Shown: positions 5,149 to 14,584 of the stretch, piece after piece
Layout: every line of letters begins with the position of its first letter
Numbering within the stretch: position 1 is the stretch's first letter
Origin: Bog-473 sp963719485
GTDB taxonomy: Bacteria; Actinomycetota; Acidimicrobiia; Acidimicrobiales; RAAP-2
DNA: 64,000 nucleotides
Assembly (NCBI GenBank): GCA_963719485.1
Contig: OY970387.1
Coordinates: 4,340,001-4,404,000, forward strand
Direction of reading: 5' to 3'
The notes under the pieces: model-generated
Told to the model about the DNA's origin: nothing
What the model saw: the letters and a program-made list of their open reading frames with translations, nothing else
Databases searched by the model: none
Position numbers and translations under genes: made by a program

Positions 5149-6561
5149 GTGCTCGTGAGTCTCAAGAAGATGAGGACTTCAAGTGCATCGAGGGACCTCC
5201 GCGGACTCCGAGTTCTTGGGCTCATTGCGATCATGGCTCTGGTCGCGACCGGTTGCACTGGTCGGGCGAATGGAAGTACCCACGGCGCAGCTTCCACAAC
5301 ACAATCGACAAAGCCCATGTCACCGACCAATACGACCGAGTCTCCGCCAATATCTCCGACGAGCACGGTTACGTCACCCGGACTTTCGCTCATCGTCGAG
5401 CCACAAGCTGGCATGATGCCCCTCTACAACTTCATGTCGTCAGCAAGGCAGAGCCTCGAAATGACGATGTATGAGCTGACGGATAAGGCGGCCGAGCAGA
5501 TCCTGATCGCCGACCATCACAAGGGGGTGAGAGTCCAGGTCCTGCTGGACCGCGACTACAACGGAGGATCGGTGAACCAGGCCGCGTACTCGACCCTGTC
5601 TGCGGCCGGCGTCCCCGTGGCCTGGGCCAACGCCTCCGAGATCTGCCACCAGAAGACCATCACAGTCGACGGTGCTCAGTCAGCCATCATGACCGGCAAC
5701 CTGACGTCGCGGTACTACGCCACGGCGAGGGACTTCGTGATCATGGACAGCCAGCCCGACGACGTGGCGGCTATCGAATCTGTCTTCGCGTCCGACTGGT
5801 CCGGACGGATCCCGTCACCGGGTCCGATGGGGGCAGACCTCGTTTGGAGTCCGGGGTCCGAACCGCAGCTCGTCGCGCTCATCGGCTCGGCACAACGCAC
5901 TGTCGAGGTGGAAAACGAGGAGATGCACTCATCCGCCATTGAAGGCGCCCTTGAGGCTGATGCCAGCCGAGGGGTCACGGTCACCGTGATCATGACCTCC
6001 GACTCGGAGTGGGATACTGCCTTCTCGCGGCTGGAATCCGCCGGGGTCCACGTCGTGCTGTATCCCACCACGAGTTCGACTCTCTATATCCACGCGAAAG
6101 TGATCGACGTCGATAGCGCGAAGGCTTTCGTCGGCTCAGAGAACTTCTCGACCGCCAGCCTCGACTACAACCGAGAGCTCGGTATCATCACCTCGTCGAG
6201 TGCCGTTCTCGGTGCGTTGAACAGCACGCTGTCCACGGACAGTGCCAAGGGTCAGGAGCAACACGGGACGAGCAACCCTCCTCCAGCCGCGTCCGCGACC
6301 CCACCATCTGCGCAGACCTCGACCACAGCGGCTGCTACTGCCTGCTCGCCAATCGACGACGAAGGTGGGTGCTACGAGCCCGGGGAATACTGTCGCGACG
6401 ATCACGGGATGACAGGTCGGGCCGGGAACGGCCACACCATCACCTGTGAATACGACAACGGCGCCTGGTGCTGGGAGTCGCTAGGGCCGTGCCGGGCTAC
6501 GAACGAAGAGCTCGAGCTCCTTATCGCATCAGCGCTTCAGGGGGTCGCGCGTGACGCTTGA
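5149..6561 (+). CDS. Phospholipase D-like lipoprotein
   Basis: The 470-residue product has a signal peptide ending in a lipobox (VATGC, Cys36), a Ser/Thr/Pro-rich spacer, and two HKD motifs: H167-x-K169-x4-D174 and H315-x-K317-x4-D322, each followed by the expected Gly/Asn region. This is the complete bipartite active site of the phospholipase D superfamily, so a membrane-anchored extracytoplasmic phosphodiesterase (lipid or nucleic acid) is likely. After residue 370 a Thr/Ala/Pro linker leads to a Cys-rich C-terminal region with seven cysteines, probably disulfide-bonded. The GTG at 5149 gives the longest form; GTG 5155 or ATG 5170 are equally possible, and no clear ribosome-binding site decides. 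Confidence 0.88.
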   Translation: MLVSLKKMRTSSASRDLRGLRVLGLIAIMALVATGCTGRANGSTHGAASTTQSTKPMSPTNTTESPPISPTSTVTSPGLSLIVEPQAGMMPLYNFMSSARQSLEMTMYELTDKAAEQILIADHHKGVRVQVLLDRDYNGGSVNQAAYSTLSAAGVPVAWANASEICHQKTITVDGAQSAIMTGNLTSRYYATARDFVIMDSQPDDVAAIESVFASDWSGRIPSPGPMGADLVWSPGSEPQLVALIGSAQRTVEVENEEMHSSAIEGALEADASRGVTVTVIMTSDSEWDTAFSRLESAGVHVVLYPTTSSTLYIHAKVIDVDSAKAFVGSENFSTASLDYNRELGIITSSSAVLGALNSTLSTDSAKGQEQHGTSNPPPAASATPPSAQTSTTAAATACSPIDDEGGCYEPGEYCRDDHGMTGRAGNGHTITCEYDNGAWCWESLGPCRATNEELELLIASALQGVARDA

Positions 6562-6633
6562 GTTGACTCAAGCACCTGGGCCTGTTTGGCGACTCGACAG
6601 ATCCATCGGCGATGCACGGCAGGCGGCGCTCAG

Positions 6634-6840
6634 CTAAGCCTCATGGGCGGTGGATCGCCCGACTCGGCGAACCTCAAGCAACTCGAGCCCAAGCGCTTCG
6701 AGCTGCGCGAGAACGCCGAACACGGCTGACCGATCCTCAAGCAAGCCCGTCAGCACCGTCTCCCCGTCCCGCACCTCCGACCCCATGCTCGGAAACGCGG
6801 ACAGAGCAGTCGCTCCGAGCCGCCCCCGTATCCGGATCAT
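6634..6840 (-). CDS. Small conserved actinobacterial protein, function unknown
   Basis: From the ATG at 6840 the product is 68 residues and begins MIRIRGRLG, then SAFP, TVLTG and a closing LEALGLELLEVRR motif. I recognise this as a recurring small actinobacterial protein type of ferredoxin-like or ACT-like appearance, but I cannot name a function. It lies downstream of the LuxR-family regulator on the same strand, about 107 nt away, and could share its transcript. Longer starts up to 6906 are open but lack the family look. Confidence 0.6.
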   Translation of the reverse strand: MIRIRGRLGATALSAFPSMGSEVRDGETVLTGLLEDRSAVFGVLAQLEALGLELLEVRRVGRSTAHEA

Positions 6841-6947
6841 GTACTGGCAGCCGGGCTGCGTGGTCACACCATCATGCTGGTGCCTGACCCTGTGAGCGGT
6901 CACCACCGGAATCCGGTGGTTGTTGGCGTCGGCGGACCCGGAGTTAG

Positions 6948-9674
6948 TTACCTCGGCGGTGATGGAACGCGCCCGACGGCGAGGAGTCGCAGCTCGCGTG
7001 CTTGTCGCACGGCTGAACTGCGGTCACTCGCGCCGAGCTTGGAGTAGATACTGCGGATATGCGTGTTGACCGTGTTGATGGAAACGTTGAGCGATTGGGC
7101 GATCTCGGGCCTCGTGAGGTTTGTCGGGAGAAATCGCAGCACCCGCAGCTCGCTTGGGCTGAGCTCTCCCGGCTGCGAGACGCGCTCCCGGTCAGCGGGG
7201 GGCGCCGGTGCGCCTTGTACCAGGTCAACGACATCGGCGAGCAAACCGCTGTGCGCCGTTTGGTGCCGTGGGAGGACAGCGAGGAGCTCGGCAGCGTTGT
7301 ACATCGCGAACGGGAAGATCAGTCGATCTGGTTCAGCGGCAGCCAGGGCGGCCTCGGCTGCGGCAGCGGCGGCGTTCCGATCGCCCAGAGCGAGGTGCGC
7401 GAGGCCAGCGAGCACATGTCCTTCGACGAGTGCGTACGCCGGGAAGCCGACCGGCGGCATGAAGTCCAGAACGTCTCCGAGGAAAGCCAGCGCCGAGGCG
7501 GGGTCTCCTTCGGTGAGACTTATTGCTGCCCGCCCGAGGTCAATGGCGTCTATCCGCTCGTGTTCGGTGGAGAACCCGTCGAGCGTGGCACGCGCATCGT
7601 CTGGCATCCCGAGACGAGCTTGTGTAGCCGCGAGCCATTCGGCGACCACCCGTCCGAGAATGTGCACACCGGTAAGAAGCGACTGCGCCTGCACCGCTGC
7701 GGCTAACGCCCCGACCGCCAATTGATGTTCCCCGCGACCGGCATGCAGCATGCCTGTCACCAAGTGCAGCACAACCGCGGTAGCAGGGTCTATGTCCGGC
7801 TGAACGACCTCCCAACCGTGACGGAGGACGCGCTCTCCCTCTTCGAACTCGCCCATCCACACCGCGATGGAGGCAAGCGCCCCCAACGCTGGCGCAAGTA
7901 CGGGGCTATCGCTCAAGCCGTAGCGCTCGGCGAGTGCGAGAGCGTGACGACCGCGCTCGCGCGCCGTCGCGAGCGAGACCGACGGAAACGCTTGGTAGGC
8001 GCGGCACATCACCTCTATGTAGGGTCGGCCGATCGCCTGGGCCAGCGTTGCTCCTTCGGTCATGTGCCGCTCGGCGTCGACAAACTGGCCGGACCACGTC
8101 TCGACGATCCCCAGGTTCATCAACGCAACTGCGCGCAACTCAGTGTCCATCGCGATCAGGTCGTTCGACCCATCGGCGGTCGAAGCACCCAGCAGGTGTA
8201 CTTGCTCGACTACTTCCGCGAGCTGGCCGCTACGCCGTGCGAGCGTCAATCGCAGCGACGCATCTACTATCGCCAGGCGCCGGCGGTGGGCGGGCGGTGC
8301 GGTCTCCATGTGGGATTCAGCCATCACCAGCTGGGCGGACGCGTCCTCCAGCCGTCCCTGGGCTAGCTGGGTTGCTGCGTGAGCCAATGCCAGCTCAGGA
8401 TGCTCACCCGATGCCCCGAGGGGGAACGACCGTAGCAGCGCAGCGATGCTGCTTTCCTGACCGTCGAGCATCAGGCTGAACAAGTGGTCCGCCAGTAGCC
8501 GGGCCGCATCGGGCCAGTCGCCGGCCGCGAGTGTGTGTTGAAGGGCCACGATGATCTCGTTGTGATCAGCGAACCACGCCGCGGCCCGGCGGTGCAGGTC
8601 AGGAACTTCCGCAGCCAACGTTCGGCGCAGTTCCAAGCGCAAGAAATCAGCCAGAAGCTGGTGGTAGCGGAACCACGTGCGCCGGGGGTCAAGCGAAACG
8701 ACGAATGCGTTGGCATCCTCGAGTGCCAGCAGAATCTGCTCACAACCTGGCCGTCCAGCCAGCAGGTCGGCCAATTCGCCATTCACACGATCGGCCACCG
8801 AGGTCCGCAAGAGCATGCTCTGCACCTCGATCGGCTGCCGTTCGAGCATCTCGGCCATCAGGTATTCCCCGATCGCCCTGTCGGTCCCGGAGAACTCCTC
8901 CACGAAGCGGTCGGGTTCGGGGTGACCGCTCAGAGAGATCACTGCCAGGCGCAGGCCAGCCGCCCAACCCTCCGTGCGTTCGTACAACGCGGCCGCCCCC
9001 GCATCGGACAGACTGATCTGAGATGCGTCCAGCAGTTCGCGCGTCTCGTTCGCGGTGAACCGCAAATCGCCGGCCCGAAATTCGGCGACCTCGTCGGCAA
9101 GCCTGAGCTTATGCAATCTGATCGGCGGATCGCGGCGAGACGACAACACTACATGGGCAGATTTCGGAAGAACGTTGATGAGATGCTCAAGTTGGGAGAG
9201 GGCGTCGGCGGAGCTCAGCTCTTGGATGTCGTCAATGACCAAGACAACGACTCCGGCCGCTTTGGTCAGTTCCGACACGACCGTGTCGACCATCAGTTCG
9301 CCGTCAAAGTCGGGCGTCGCCGCCTGCCTTCGGGAATCAGCGATGGCGTCCGCTTGGCGGATCGCGTCCAAAACGGCGAGCCAGAATTGTTGAGCATCTT
9401 GCTGGTCGCGAGGCACCGACACGAAGGCGATCCGGCGATCCTTGCTTGATCGGTCAGACCACGCCCGAAGAAGCGAGGTCTTCCCGCTCCCCGGAGGCGC
9501 CGAGATGACGGTCACCTTTCTCAGGGTGGCGCGATCCAGCGCGGCCAAGAGGTCGTCACGACGAAGCAGACCCGCGGCACGCGAGGCGCCCGTCGAAGCC
9601 CGTTGAGGCGCTTGCGCCTGTCTCGTCACCACACTGGTCATGCTATGCACCGCCTCGGGCATGGGCACATCCAC
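6948..9674 (-). CDS. LuxR-family ATP-binding (MalT/LAL-type) transcriptional regulator
   Basis: The 908-residue protein starts with a STAND-type NTPase module: Walker A APPGSGKT at about 59-66 and Walker B LVIDDIQEL near 130. A winged-helix region and a long alpha-helical repeat (TPR-like) region of about 450 residues follow, then a C-terminal LuxR helix-turn-helix (LSPSELRVL...SINTVNTHIRSIYSKL) near 840-900. Proteins of this plan sense an inducer through the repeat domain and activate transcription in an ATP-dependent way. It is divergent from the FMN reductase gene at 9824, so the 150-bp space between them probably contains its target promoter. Alternative starts are Met5 and Met12. Confidence 0.92.
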   Translation of the reverse strand: MDVPMPEAVHSMTSVVTRQAQAPQRASTGASRAAGLLRRDDLLAALDRATLRKVTVISAPPGSGKTSLLRAWSDRSSKDRRIAFVSVPRDQQDAQQFWLAVLDAIRQADAIADSRRQAATPDFDGELMVDTVVSELTKAAGVVVLVIDDIQELSSADALSQLEHLINVLPKSAHVVLSSRRDPPIRLHKLRLADEVAEFRAGDLRFTANETRELLDASQISLSDAGAAALYERTEGWAAGLRLAVISLSGHPEPDRFVEEFSGTDRAIGEYLMAEMLERQPIEVQSMLLRTSVADRVNGELADLLAGRPGCEQILLALEDANAFVVSLDPRRTWFRYHQLLADFLRLELRRTLAAEVPDLHRRAAAWFADHNEIIVALQHTLAAGDWPDAARLLADHLFSLMLDGQESSIAALLRSFPLGASGEHPELALAHAATQLAQGRLEDASAQLVMAESHMETAPPAHRRRLAIVDASLRLTLARRSGQLAEVVEQVHLLGASTADGSNDLIAMDTELRAVALMNLGIVETWSGQFVDAERHMTEGATLAQAIGRPYIEVMCRAYQAFPSVSLATARERGRHALALAERYGLSDSPVLAPALGALASIAVWMGEFEEGERVLRHGWEVVQPDIDPATAVVLHLVTGMLHAGRGEHQLAVGALAAAVQAQSLLTGVHILGRVVAEWLAATQARLGMPDDARATLDGFSTEHERIDAIDLGRAAISLTEGDPASALAFLGDVLDFMPPVGFPAYALVEGHVLAGLAHLALGDRNAAAAAAEAALAAAEPDRLIFPFAMYNAAELLAVLPRHQTAHSGLLADVVDLVQGAPAPPADRERVSQPGELSPSELRVLRFLPTNLTRPEIAQSLNVSINTVNTHIRSIYSKLGASDRSSAVRQARELRLLAVGRVPSPPR

Positions 9675-9823
9675 CAGAGTTTTGCTGCGCGAGAATCACC
9701 AGCATCCGGTGATGGCGGTTCACCTGGATCGGCGCGATCGTCAAGTCCCATACCGGCCACTTCAACTGCCGATTGTTGTCCCATCGAACCTGAGTGGCAC
9801 CTGAAATCGGGAGGCATATCCCC

Positions 9824-10483
9824 GTGTCAAAGCTTCACATCATTATTGGGAGCACCCGTCCCGGTCGAGCTGCCGACTTGGTCGCTCCTTGGGTCATCGA
9901 CCGTGCCCGGAACCACGGCGGCTTCGAGGTCGAGATTCTTGACCTTCGCGACTGGCCACTGCCGATGTTCGCCGAAACGTTTCAAACCGTCGGTGACTTC
10001 AACGATCCCACGTACTCCTCGCCTCTCGTCCGATCATGGAACAAGAAGCTTGCGGAAGCTGACGCCTACCTCGTCATCACTCCTGAGTACAACCACTCCG
10101 TGCCCGCGGTGCTGAAGAACGCCATCGACAGTGTCTTTGTCTCCTTCGCGTTTCGCAACAAGCCGATATCTGCTGTTGGGTACAGCGGCGGAATCGCGGG
10201 GGGTGTACGTGCCATTGAACATCTCGCGCAAATCGCCGTCGAAGCCGAAATGGTGCCTCTACGCACAGCAACGATTTTCCCGCAAGTGTTTGAAGCATTC
10301 GACGAAGGGCAACGCCCGATCAATCCCGTGGCAGAAATCACCCTGCGGACAGGACTGGATGATCTCAAGTGGTGGTCGGATGTACTGGCGGCAGGACGGG
10401 CCGAGGGTCAGCTTCCGCCGGCAGCGTTCCGGATCCAAGCTGCGGCCGCCTCACTCAACCAGATTGAAGAGGAGGCGGTGTAG
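9824..10483 (+). CDS. NADPH-dependent FMN reductase family protein
   Basis: The 219-residue product has the flavodoxin-like pattern of this family: IIIGSTRPGR at the N-terminus for FMN phosphate binding and TPEYNHSVPAVLKN in the middle. It probably reduces FMN or quinones with NADPH in the cytoplasm. I chose the GTG at 9824 because a GGGAGG site lies about 10 nt upstream and the protein then starts just before the conserved strand; an ATG-like start at 9794 would add ten unconserved residues. It heads a rightward cluster with an MFS exporter, a monooxygenase-like protein and an MBL hydrolase. Confidence 0.9.
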   Translation: MSKLHIIIGSTRPGRAADLVAPWVIDRARNHGGFEVEILDLRDWPLPMFAETFQTVGDFNDPTYSSPLVRSWNKKLAEADAYLVITPEYNHSVPAVLKNAIDSVFVSFAFRNKPISAVGYSGGIAGGVRAIEHLAQIAVEAEMVPLRTATIFPQVFEAFDEGQRPINPVAEITLRTGLDDLKWWSDVLAAGRAEGQLPPAAFRIQAAAASLNQIEEEAV

Positions 10484-10609
10484 GCCCTGTCGAGTGCATC
10501 AGCCTTGCACTGAGGCGGCGGCTCTGGAACTCGGGCTTTGCCTCACAGGACCAAGCGGTTTCCACGTCATCGAATGGGCATACGCCCATCACCGCAAGGA
10601 GTCACCAAC

Positions 10610-12139
10610 ATGAGCGTTGCGCCTACCGGCAGTACAGGTCCAGGCAGCGAGACCGACGAGGTCATGCCGGCCACTGAGGCTGAGTTCGTACCGGACCCGA
10701 AGCGCTGGTTCATCCTGGCCGTCGTCGTCGCCGCCACACTCATGGTGGTGCTCGATGCCTCCATCGTGACCATTGCGCTGCCGTCGGCTCAGCGATCACT
10801 CCATATCTCGGTTGCCAACCGGCAATGGGTCATCACCGCTTACACGCTCGCCTTTGGCGGGTTGCTGTTACTGGGTGGTCGTATCGCCGACTACGGCGGC
10901 CGCCGCCGGGTGTTTGTCGTGGGCCTGATCGGCTTCGCAACCGCCTCGGCGCTAGGCGGCGCGGCTGTCAATCAATGGATGCTTTTCGGTTCCCGAGCGG
11001 TGCAGGGCGCCTTTGCCGCGCTCATGGCTCCCGCGGCACTGTCGATCTTGACCATCACCTTCTCTCACGACGCCGGGGAACGAGCCAAGGCCTTTGGCGC
11101 CTACGGGGCGGTCTCCGGTGCCGGCGCCGCGATCGGGGTGCTGTTGGGCGGTGTCCTCACCCAGTACGCATCGTGGCGATGGTGCCTCTACATCAACGTT
11201 CCGATCGCCTTGCTCGCGGCAGTCGCCGCACTTCGATTCATCGGCGAATCTCGAGTCGATGGGACAACCCGCTACGACATCCCCGGCGCGCTGCTTTCAA
11301 CGGCTGGACTGGTCAGTCTGGTCTACGGATTCACCAAAGCGGTCACTGACGGCTGGACGGCGACGGCAACGCTCACGCTGATCGCGGTGGGCGTTTTCCT
11401 CATCGCTGTGTTTGTCGTGGTCGAGATCCGCTCCTCGAATCCGCTGCTGCCGATGCGAATCATCTTGGAGCGAAACCGTGGCGGGTCATACCTAGCAGCA
11501 ACGCTATTGGTGGTTGGAATCTTCGCGATGTTCATCTTCATCAGCTACTACTTCCAGACGATTCTTGGCTATTCCGCAGCCAAAGCTGGCGTCGCCTTCC
11601 TCCCGTTCGCACTGGGCGTGATCGTGGCCGCGGGAGCTGCGACGAACCTGCTCCCCAAATTGGGACCTCGCATCACGATGACCTTCGGCCTTGCCCTCGC
11701 TGCCGTAGGTCTGGGATGGCTCACAAAGATCGGGGTCCATACGTCGTATTGGACGCACGTGTGTCCGCAACTGATCATCATGAGCCTTGGAATGGGACTG
11801 GCCTTCACCGCTTTGAGCAGTACCGCCCTGACCAATGTGCAAGAGCGCGACTCCGGGGTTGCGAGCGCGGTGCTGAATTCGACTCAGCAAGTCGGCGCGT
11901 CCCTGGGAGCTGCGCTCCTCAACACCATCGCCGCCACCGCGACGGCTACCTACCTTGCATCTCATGGGCCGCGACTGGCGCAGCAGGCATTGGTTCACGG
12001 GTTCACGAGGGCCCTGGCAGTCGGCGCGGTCATCGTGGCGGCGGGCGCAGTCGTTGCGGCGGTCTTAGTGAACACGAAAGCGACCGATCTTTCTACGGCT
12101 CCAGACCCAGCATCGGGCAAGGCGTGGAGCGAACAGTGA
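10610..12139 (+). CDS. MFS drug exporter, DHA2 (EmrB/QacA) type, 14 membrane segments
   Basis: The 509-residue product has a short acidic N-terminus, then about 14 hydrophobic segments. Motif A of the major facilitator family (GGRIADYGGRRRVF) follows segment 2 and the DHA-type motif LDASIVTIALP lies in segment 1. This group exports drugs, dyes or toxic metabolites using the proton gradient. The ATG at 10610 has AAGGAG 8 nt upstream. The stop overlaps the start of the next gene (GTGA), so the two are translationally coupled. Context suggests efflux of a compound whose redox chemistry is handled by the neighbours. Confidence 0.93.
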   Translation: MSVAPTGSTGPGSETDEVMPATEAEFVPDPKRWFILAVVVAATLMVVLDASIVTIALPSAQRSLHISVANRQWVITAYTLAFGGLLLLGGRIADYGGRRRVFVVGLIGFATASALGGAAVNQWMLFGSRAVQGAFAALMAPAALSILTITFSHDAGERAKAFGAYGAVSGAGAAIGVLLGGVLTQYASWRWCLYINVPIALLAAVAALRFIGESRVDGTTRYDIPGALLSTAGLVSLVYGFTKAVTDGWTATATLTLIAVGVFLIAVFVVVEIRSSNPLLPMRIILERNRGGSYLAATLLVVGIFAMFIFISYYFQTILGYSAAKAGVAFLPFALGVIVAAGAATNLLPKLGPRITMTFGLALAAVGLGWLTKIGVHTSYWTHVCPQLIIMSLGMGLAFTALSSTALTNVQERDSGVASAVLNSTQQVGASLGAALLNTIAATATATYLASHGPRLAQQALVHGFTRALAVGAVIVAAGAVVAAVLVNTKATDLSTAPDPASGKAWSEQ

Positions 12140-12498
12140 GTGAACTTCTGGGTATCGGACGATTGAAGTTCGACGAGGGCAGACTCGAGGAATTCAAGAG
12201 CCTATCTGTGCAGGCCATGGAAGTCGTGCGGACCTTGGACACTGGCACGCTGCAGTTTGACATCTACCTCAGCGACGATGAGTCCGAGTGCATCATCGTC
12301 GAGCGGTACAAGGACTCCGCCGCGTTGATGGAACATGGCTCACACGTCGGTGAATTGATGGGGCCGATCTTTGCAACGGGATCCGCCTCCAGCGACATGC
12401 TTGGTCAGCCGAGCGCCGAGCTCAGAGCGAGGATGACCGACGGCCCAGTGCGTCTCTTCACGCCCTTCCTGTCACTTACCGGAGTCGAACGTGGTTGA
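12136..12498 (+). CDS. Putative antibiotic biosynthesis monooxygenase (ABM) domain protein
   Basis: A GTG overlaps the stop of the MFS gene by 4 nt and encodes 120 residues. The pattern GRLKFDEGRLEEFKSL, then a central QFDIYLSDDESECIIVERYKD strand pair, then EHGSHVGELM matches the dimeric ferredoxin-like ABM fold found in quinol monooxygenases and small heme- or cofactor-free oxygenases. Coupling to the exporter suggests a shared substrate. Catalytic activity is inferred from the fold only. Confidence 0.8.
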   Translation: MSELLGIGRLKFDEGRLEEFKSLSVQAMEVVRTLDTGTLQFDIYLSDDESECIIVERYKDSAALMEHGSHVGELMGPIFATGSASSDMLGQPSAELRARMTDGPVRLFTPFLSLTGVERG

Positions 12499-12731
12499 AC
12501 AACCCAACGCCCTCACTTCGCATCGGTCATTGCTGCGCCATGCGGCGTGGCCGCATTCCTGTATCGACCCGGCCGAATCAACGTTTGCGTCTTGGAGAAG
12601 AGAGATCGCCGGTATGCCGCTCGGCGCCAAGCACCGTGATGCCGGCAAATCCGTCCCGCGGACAAGAGGGTCGCATCGTCCGAACTTCCCGCACGTCGCA
12701 ATCGGTCGTGACTAACAGATAGGAGCTTGCC

Positions 12732-13706
12732 ATGGCAACACCCGTAGCCTCCGACGGACTCGATCTGCCGGACTATGTGCCGGTCCCCTCCTCCGCTATG
12801 GGACCAGCATTGAATGACCAGGGCTATTACGCCGGCAGGGTCGAACGAAACCTCTTTTGGGTTACAGACGGCACGTATCAATCAGCAATCCTCGCTACCG
12901 ACGCGGGCATCGTCCTCTTCGACGCCCCGCCCACCATTGGTCACAATCTCCGCAGGGCGGTGGATGAGATTGCAGAGACGGAAGGAGTGGGCAACAAGGT
13001 CACGCACATCGTGTATTCCCACCACCACGCCGATCACGCTGGGGCCGCCAACCTCTTCGGCAACGACGTAAGCAGGATCGGCCACGAGGAGACCCGTCGC
13101 CTCCTCTTACGCGACAACGATCCGACGAGGCCGGCCCCGGACGTGACCTTCGAAGATTGCCACTCCCTGCAGGTGGGAGATGAGAGAGTCCAGTTGGAGT
13201 TTCGAGGGCCGAACCACTCCCCCGACAACATCTTCATTCACTTTCCCGACCACGATGCCTTGATGTTGATCGACATTGTCAATTCGGGGTGGGTGCCAAT
13301 CTACAACTGCAACTTGAGCGAAGACATTCCGGGCTACATCGACGCACCACGCATCGCTCTCACGTATCCGTGGAAGACGTACATCGGTGGACACCTGGGA
13401 CGATTGGGCACCAGGGAGGATATCGAGCTGCACCAGGCGTATGTCAATGACATCGTCGAAGCGACCAAGGCAGCGCTCTCAACCACAGACCCGACTCCCT
13501 ACTTTATGAAGTACCGAGAGAACGTGTGGGCCGGTGTAAAAGGATACCTCGATGCAGTGGCTGACACGGCGACCGCTCCGGTGGTGGACAAGTACACCGG
13601 TGTGCTCGCGGCCGCGGACATCGTCGAGTTCACTCGGAGTTCCACATTCCAGATCATGCAGTCGATGCGTCTCGATCTTGGGGTGGGCTCACAAGTGCAC
13701 CCGTGA
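12732..13706 (+). CDS. Metallo-beta-lactamase-fold hydrolase
   Basis: The 324-residue product carries the zinc-binding signature H97-x-H99-x-D101-H102 (SHHHADHAG) plus later His and Asp residues at the expected spacing (GPNHSPDN, LMLIDIVNSG, GGHLGR). It belongs to the broad MBL hydrolase family and is probably cytoplasmic, because no signal peptide is visible. The ATG at 12732 follows an AGGAG site. It lies 233 nt after the ABM gene; that gap holds no convincing gene. The substrate is unknown. Confidence 0.88.
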   Translation: MATPVASDGLDLPDYVPVPSSAMGPALNDQGYYAGRVERNLFWVTDGTYQSAILATDAGIVLFDAPPTIGHNLRRAVDEIAETEGVGNKVTHIVYSHHHADHAGAANLFGNDVSRIGHEETRRLLLRDNDPTRPAPDVTFEDCHSLQVGDERVQLEFRGPNHSPDNIFIHFPDHDALMLIDIVNSGWVPIYNCNLSEDIPGYIDAPRIALTYPWKTYIGGHLGRLGTREDIELHQAYVNDIVEATKAALSTTDPTPYFMKYRENVWAGVKGYLDAVADTATAPVVDKYTGVLAAADIVEFTRSSTFQIMQSMRLDLGVGSQVHP

Positions 13707-13746
13707 CCGTCCATCCCTCGACGACCACGGGGCCGAGGTGAAGGCT

Positions 13747-14073
13747 ATGACCCGCCCTGGCCCTTTGTTGGCCTCGAGGACTGCCCGACTGTGCACCCAT
13801 CTGGATGACGGAGAGACCCTCAACAACTTGTTCACTGGATGTGAGGAGTGCCTCGCTTTGGGCGTGGACTGGAAGCATCTGCGAGTTCGCCAGGAGTGCG
13901 GCCACGTAGGGTGCTGCGATGAATCTCCAGGCAGGCATGCCACCGAACAGTTTCACCGCACGGCACATCCCGTAGTTCGCTCATACGAGCCGGGCGAGGA
14001 TTGGTACTGGTGCTACATCGATGAACTCAGATTCGAACTCGAAGGAGTGCCTTCCGCCCCCTCACATCCTTAA
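13747..14073 (+). CDS. UBP-type zinc-finger protein
   Basis: From the ATG at 13747 the product has 108 residues with the ordered Cys/His pattern of the ZnF-UBP domain: CTHLD, GCEEC, WKHLRVRQECGHVGCCD, RHATEQF, HPVVRSYEPGEDWYWCY. In bacteria this small domain often occurs alone or beside redox genes; the eukaryotic form binds free ubiquitin tails, but the bacterial ligand is not established. One Cys of the usual LRxCxxCG motif is Arg-Gln here, so one metal site may be altered. It follows the MBL gene by 40 nt. Confidence 0.75.
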   Translation: MTRPGPLLASRTARLCTHLDDGETLNNLFTGCEECLALGVDWKHLRVRQECGHVGCCDESPGRHATEQFHRTAHPVVRSYEPGEDWYWCYIDELRFELEGVPSAPSHP

Positions 14074-14149
14074 GGGGTTAGCTGGTGTGATTGTTCGACT
14101 ACGACATCCTGGAGGACGCCGACCTCGACCTTGCGATCGGTGCGGCCGT

Positions 14150-14430
14150 CTTCGGGACTTTCCGAATTCAGGTCAGATTTGCGTGTCCACCGATCGGATC
14201 ATCATCGACCAGAGCGTGATTGATGCGTTCAATGACACTGAGTATGGACTCGCTGGCAGAGTTATCTCCCACAACTTCGCTGCGGCTCAGGATGTCGTCT
14301 CACCTATCCGATCCGCAGCGATTCACATCAATGGTCAGGGCATCGCCGACGAGCCCATTGCTCCCTTGGGCGGCGTAAAGGGCTCGTGCCACGGAGTATT
14401 CGCTGGTACGGAATCGTTCACACCGAACAG
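14150..14430 (+). pseudogene. Aldehyde dehydrogenase remnant with a large internal deletion
   Basis: The frame contains a segment like the catalytic-cysteine region of aldehyde dehydrogenases (GQICVSTDRIIIDQSV) joined almost directly to the C-terminal part (TEYGLAGRVIS..., HINGQG, PIAPLGGVKGS). About 100 residues between them and the whole N-terminal NAD domain are missing. The remainder is read through into unrelated sequence, so no active enzyme is made. Confidence 0.75.
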
Positions 14431-14584
14431 TGACGGGTCACCCTCCAGCACACCGGGCGTCCCCCCTATCCCGTCTAGTGGCGACACAACCAGAGGAAGG
14501 ACAACGAATGAAGAAAGTTGAGACAATAGTGGGATCCACCCGCCCGAACGAGGCTGCTGCATGCATCATCGGGTGGATCGACCG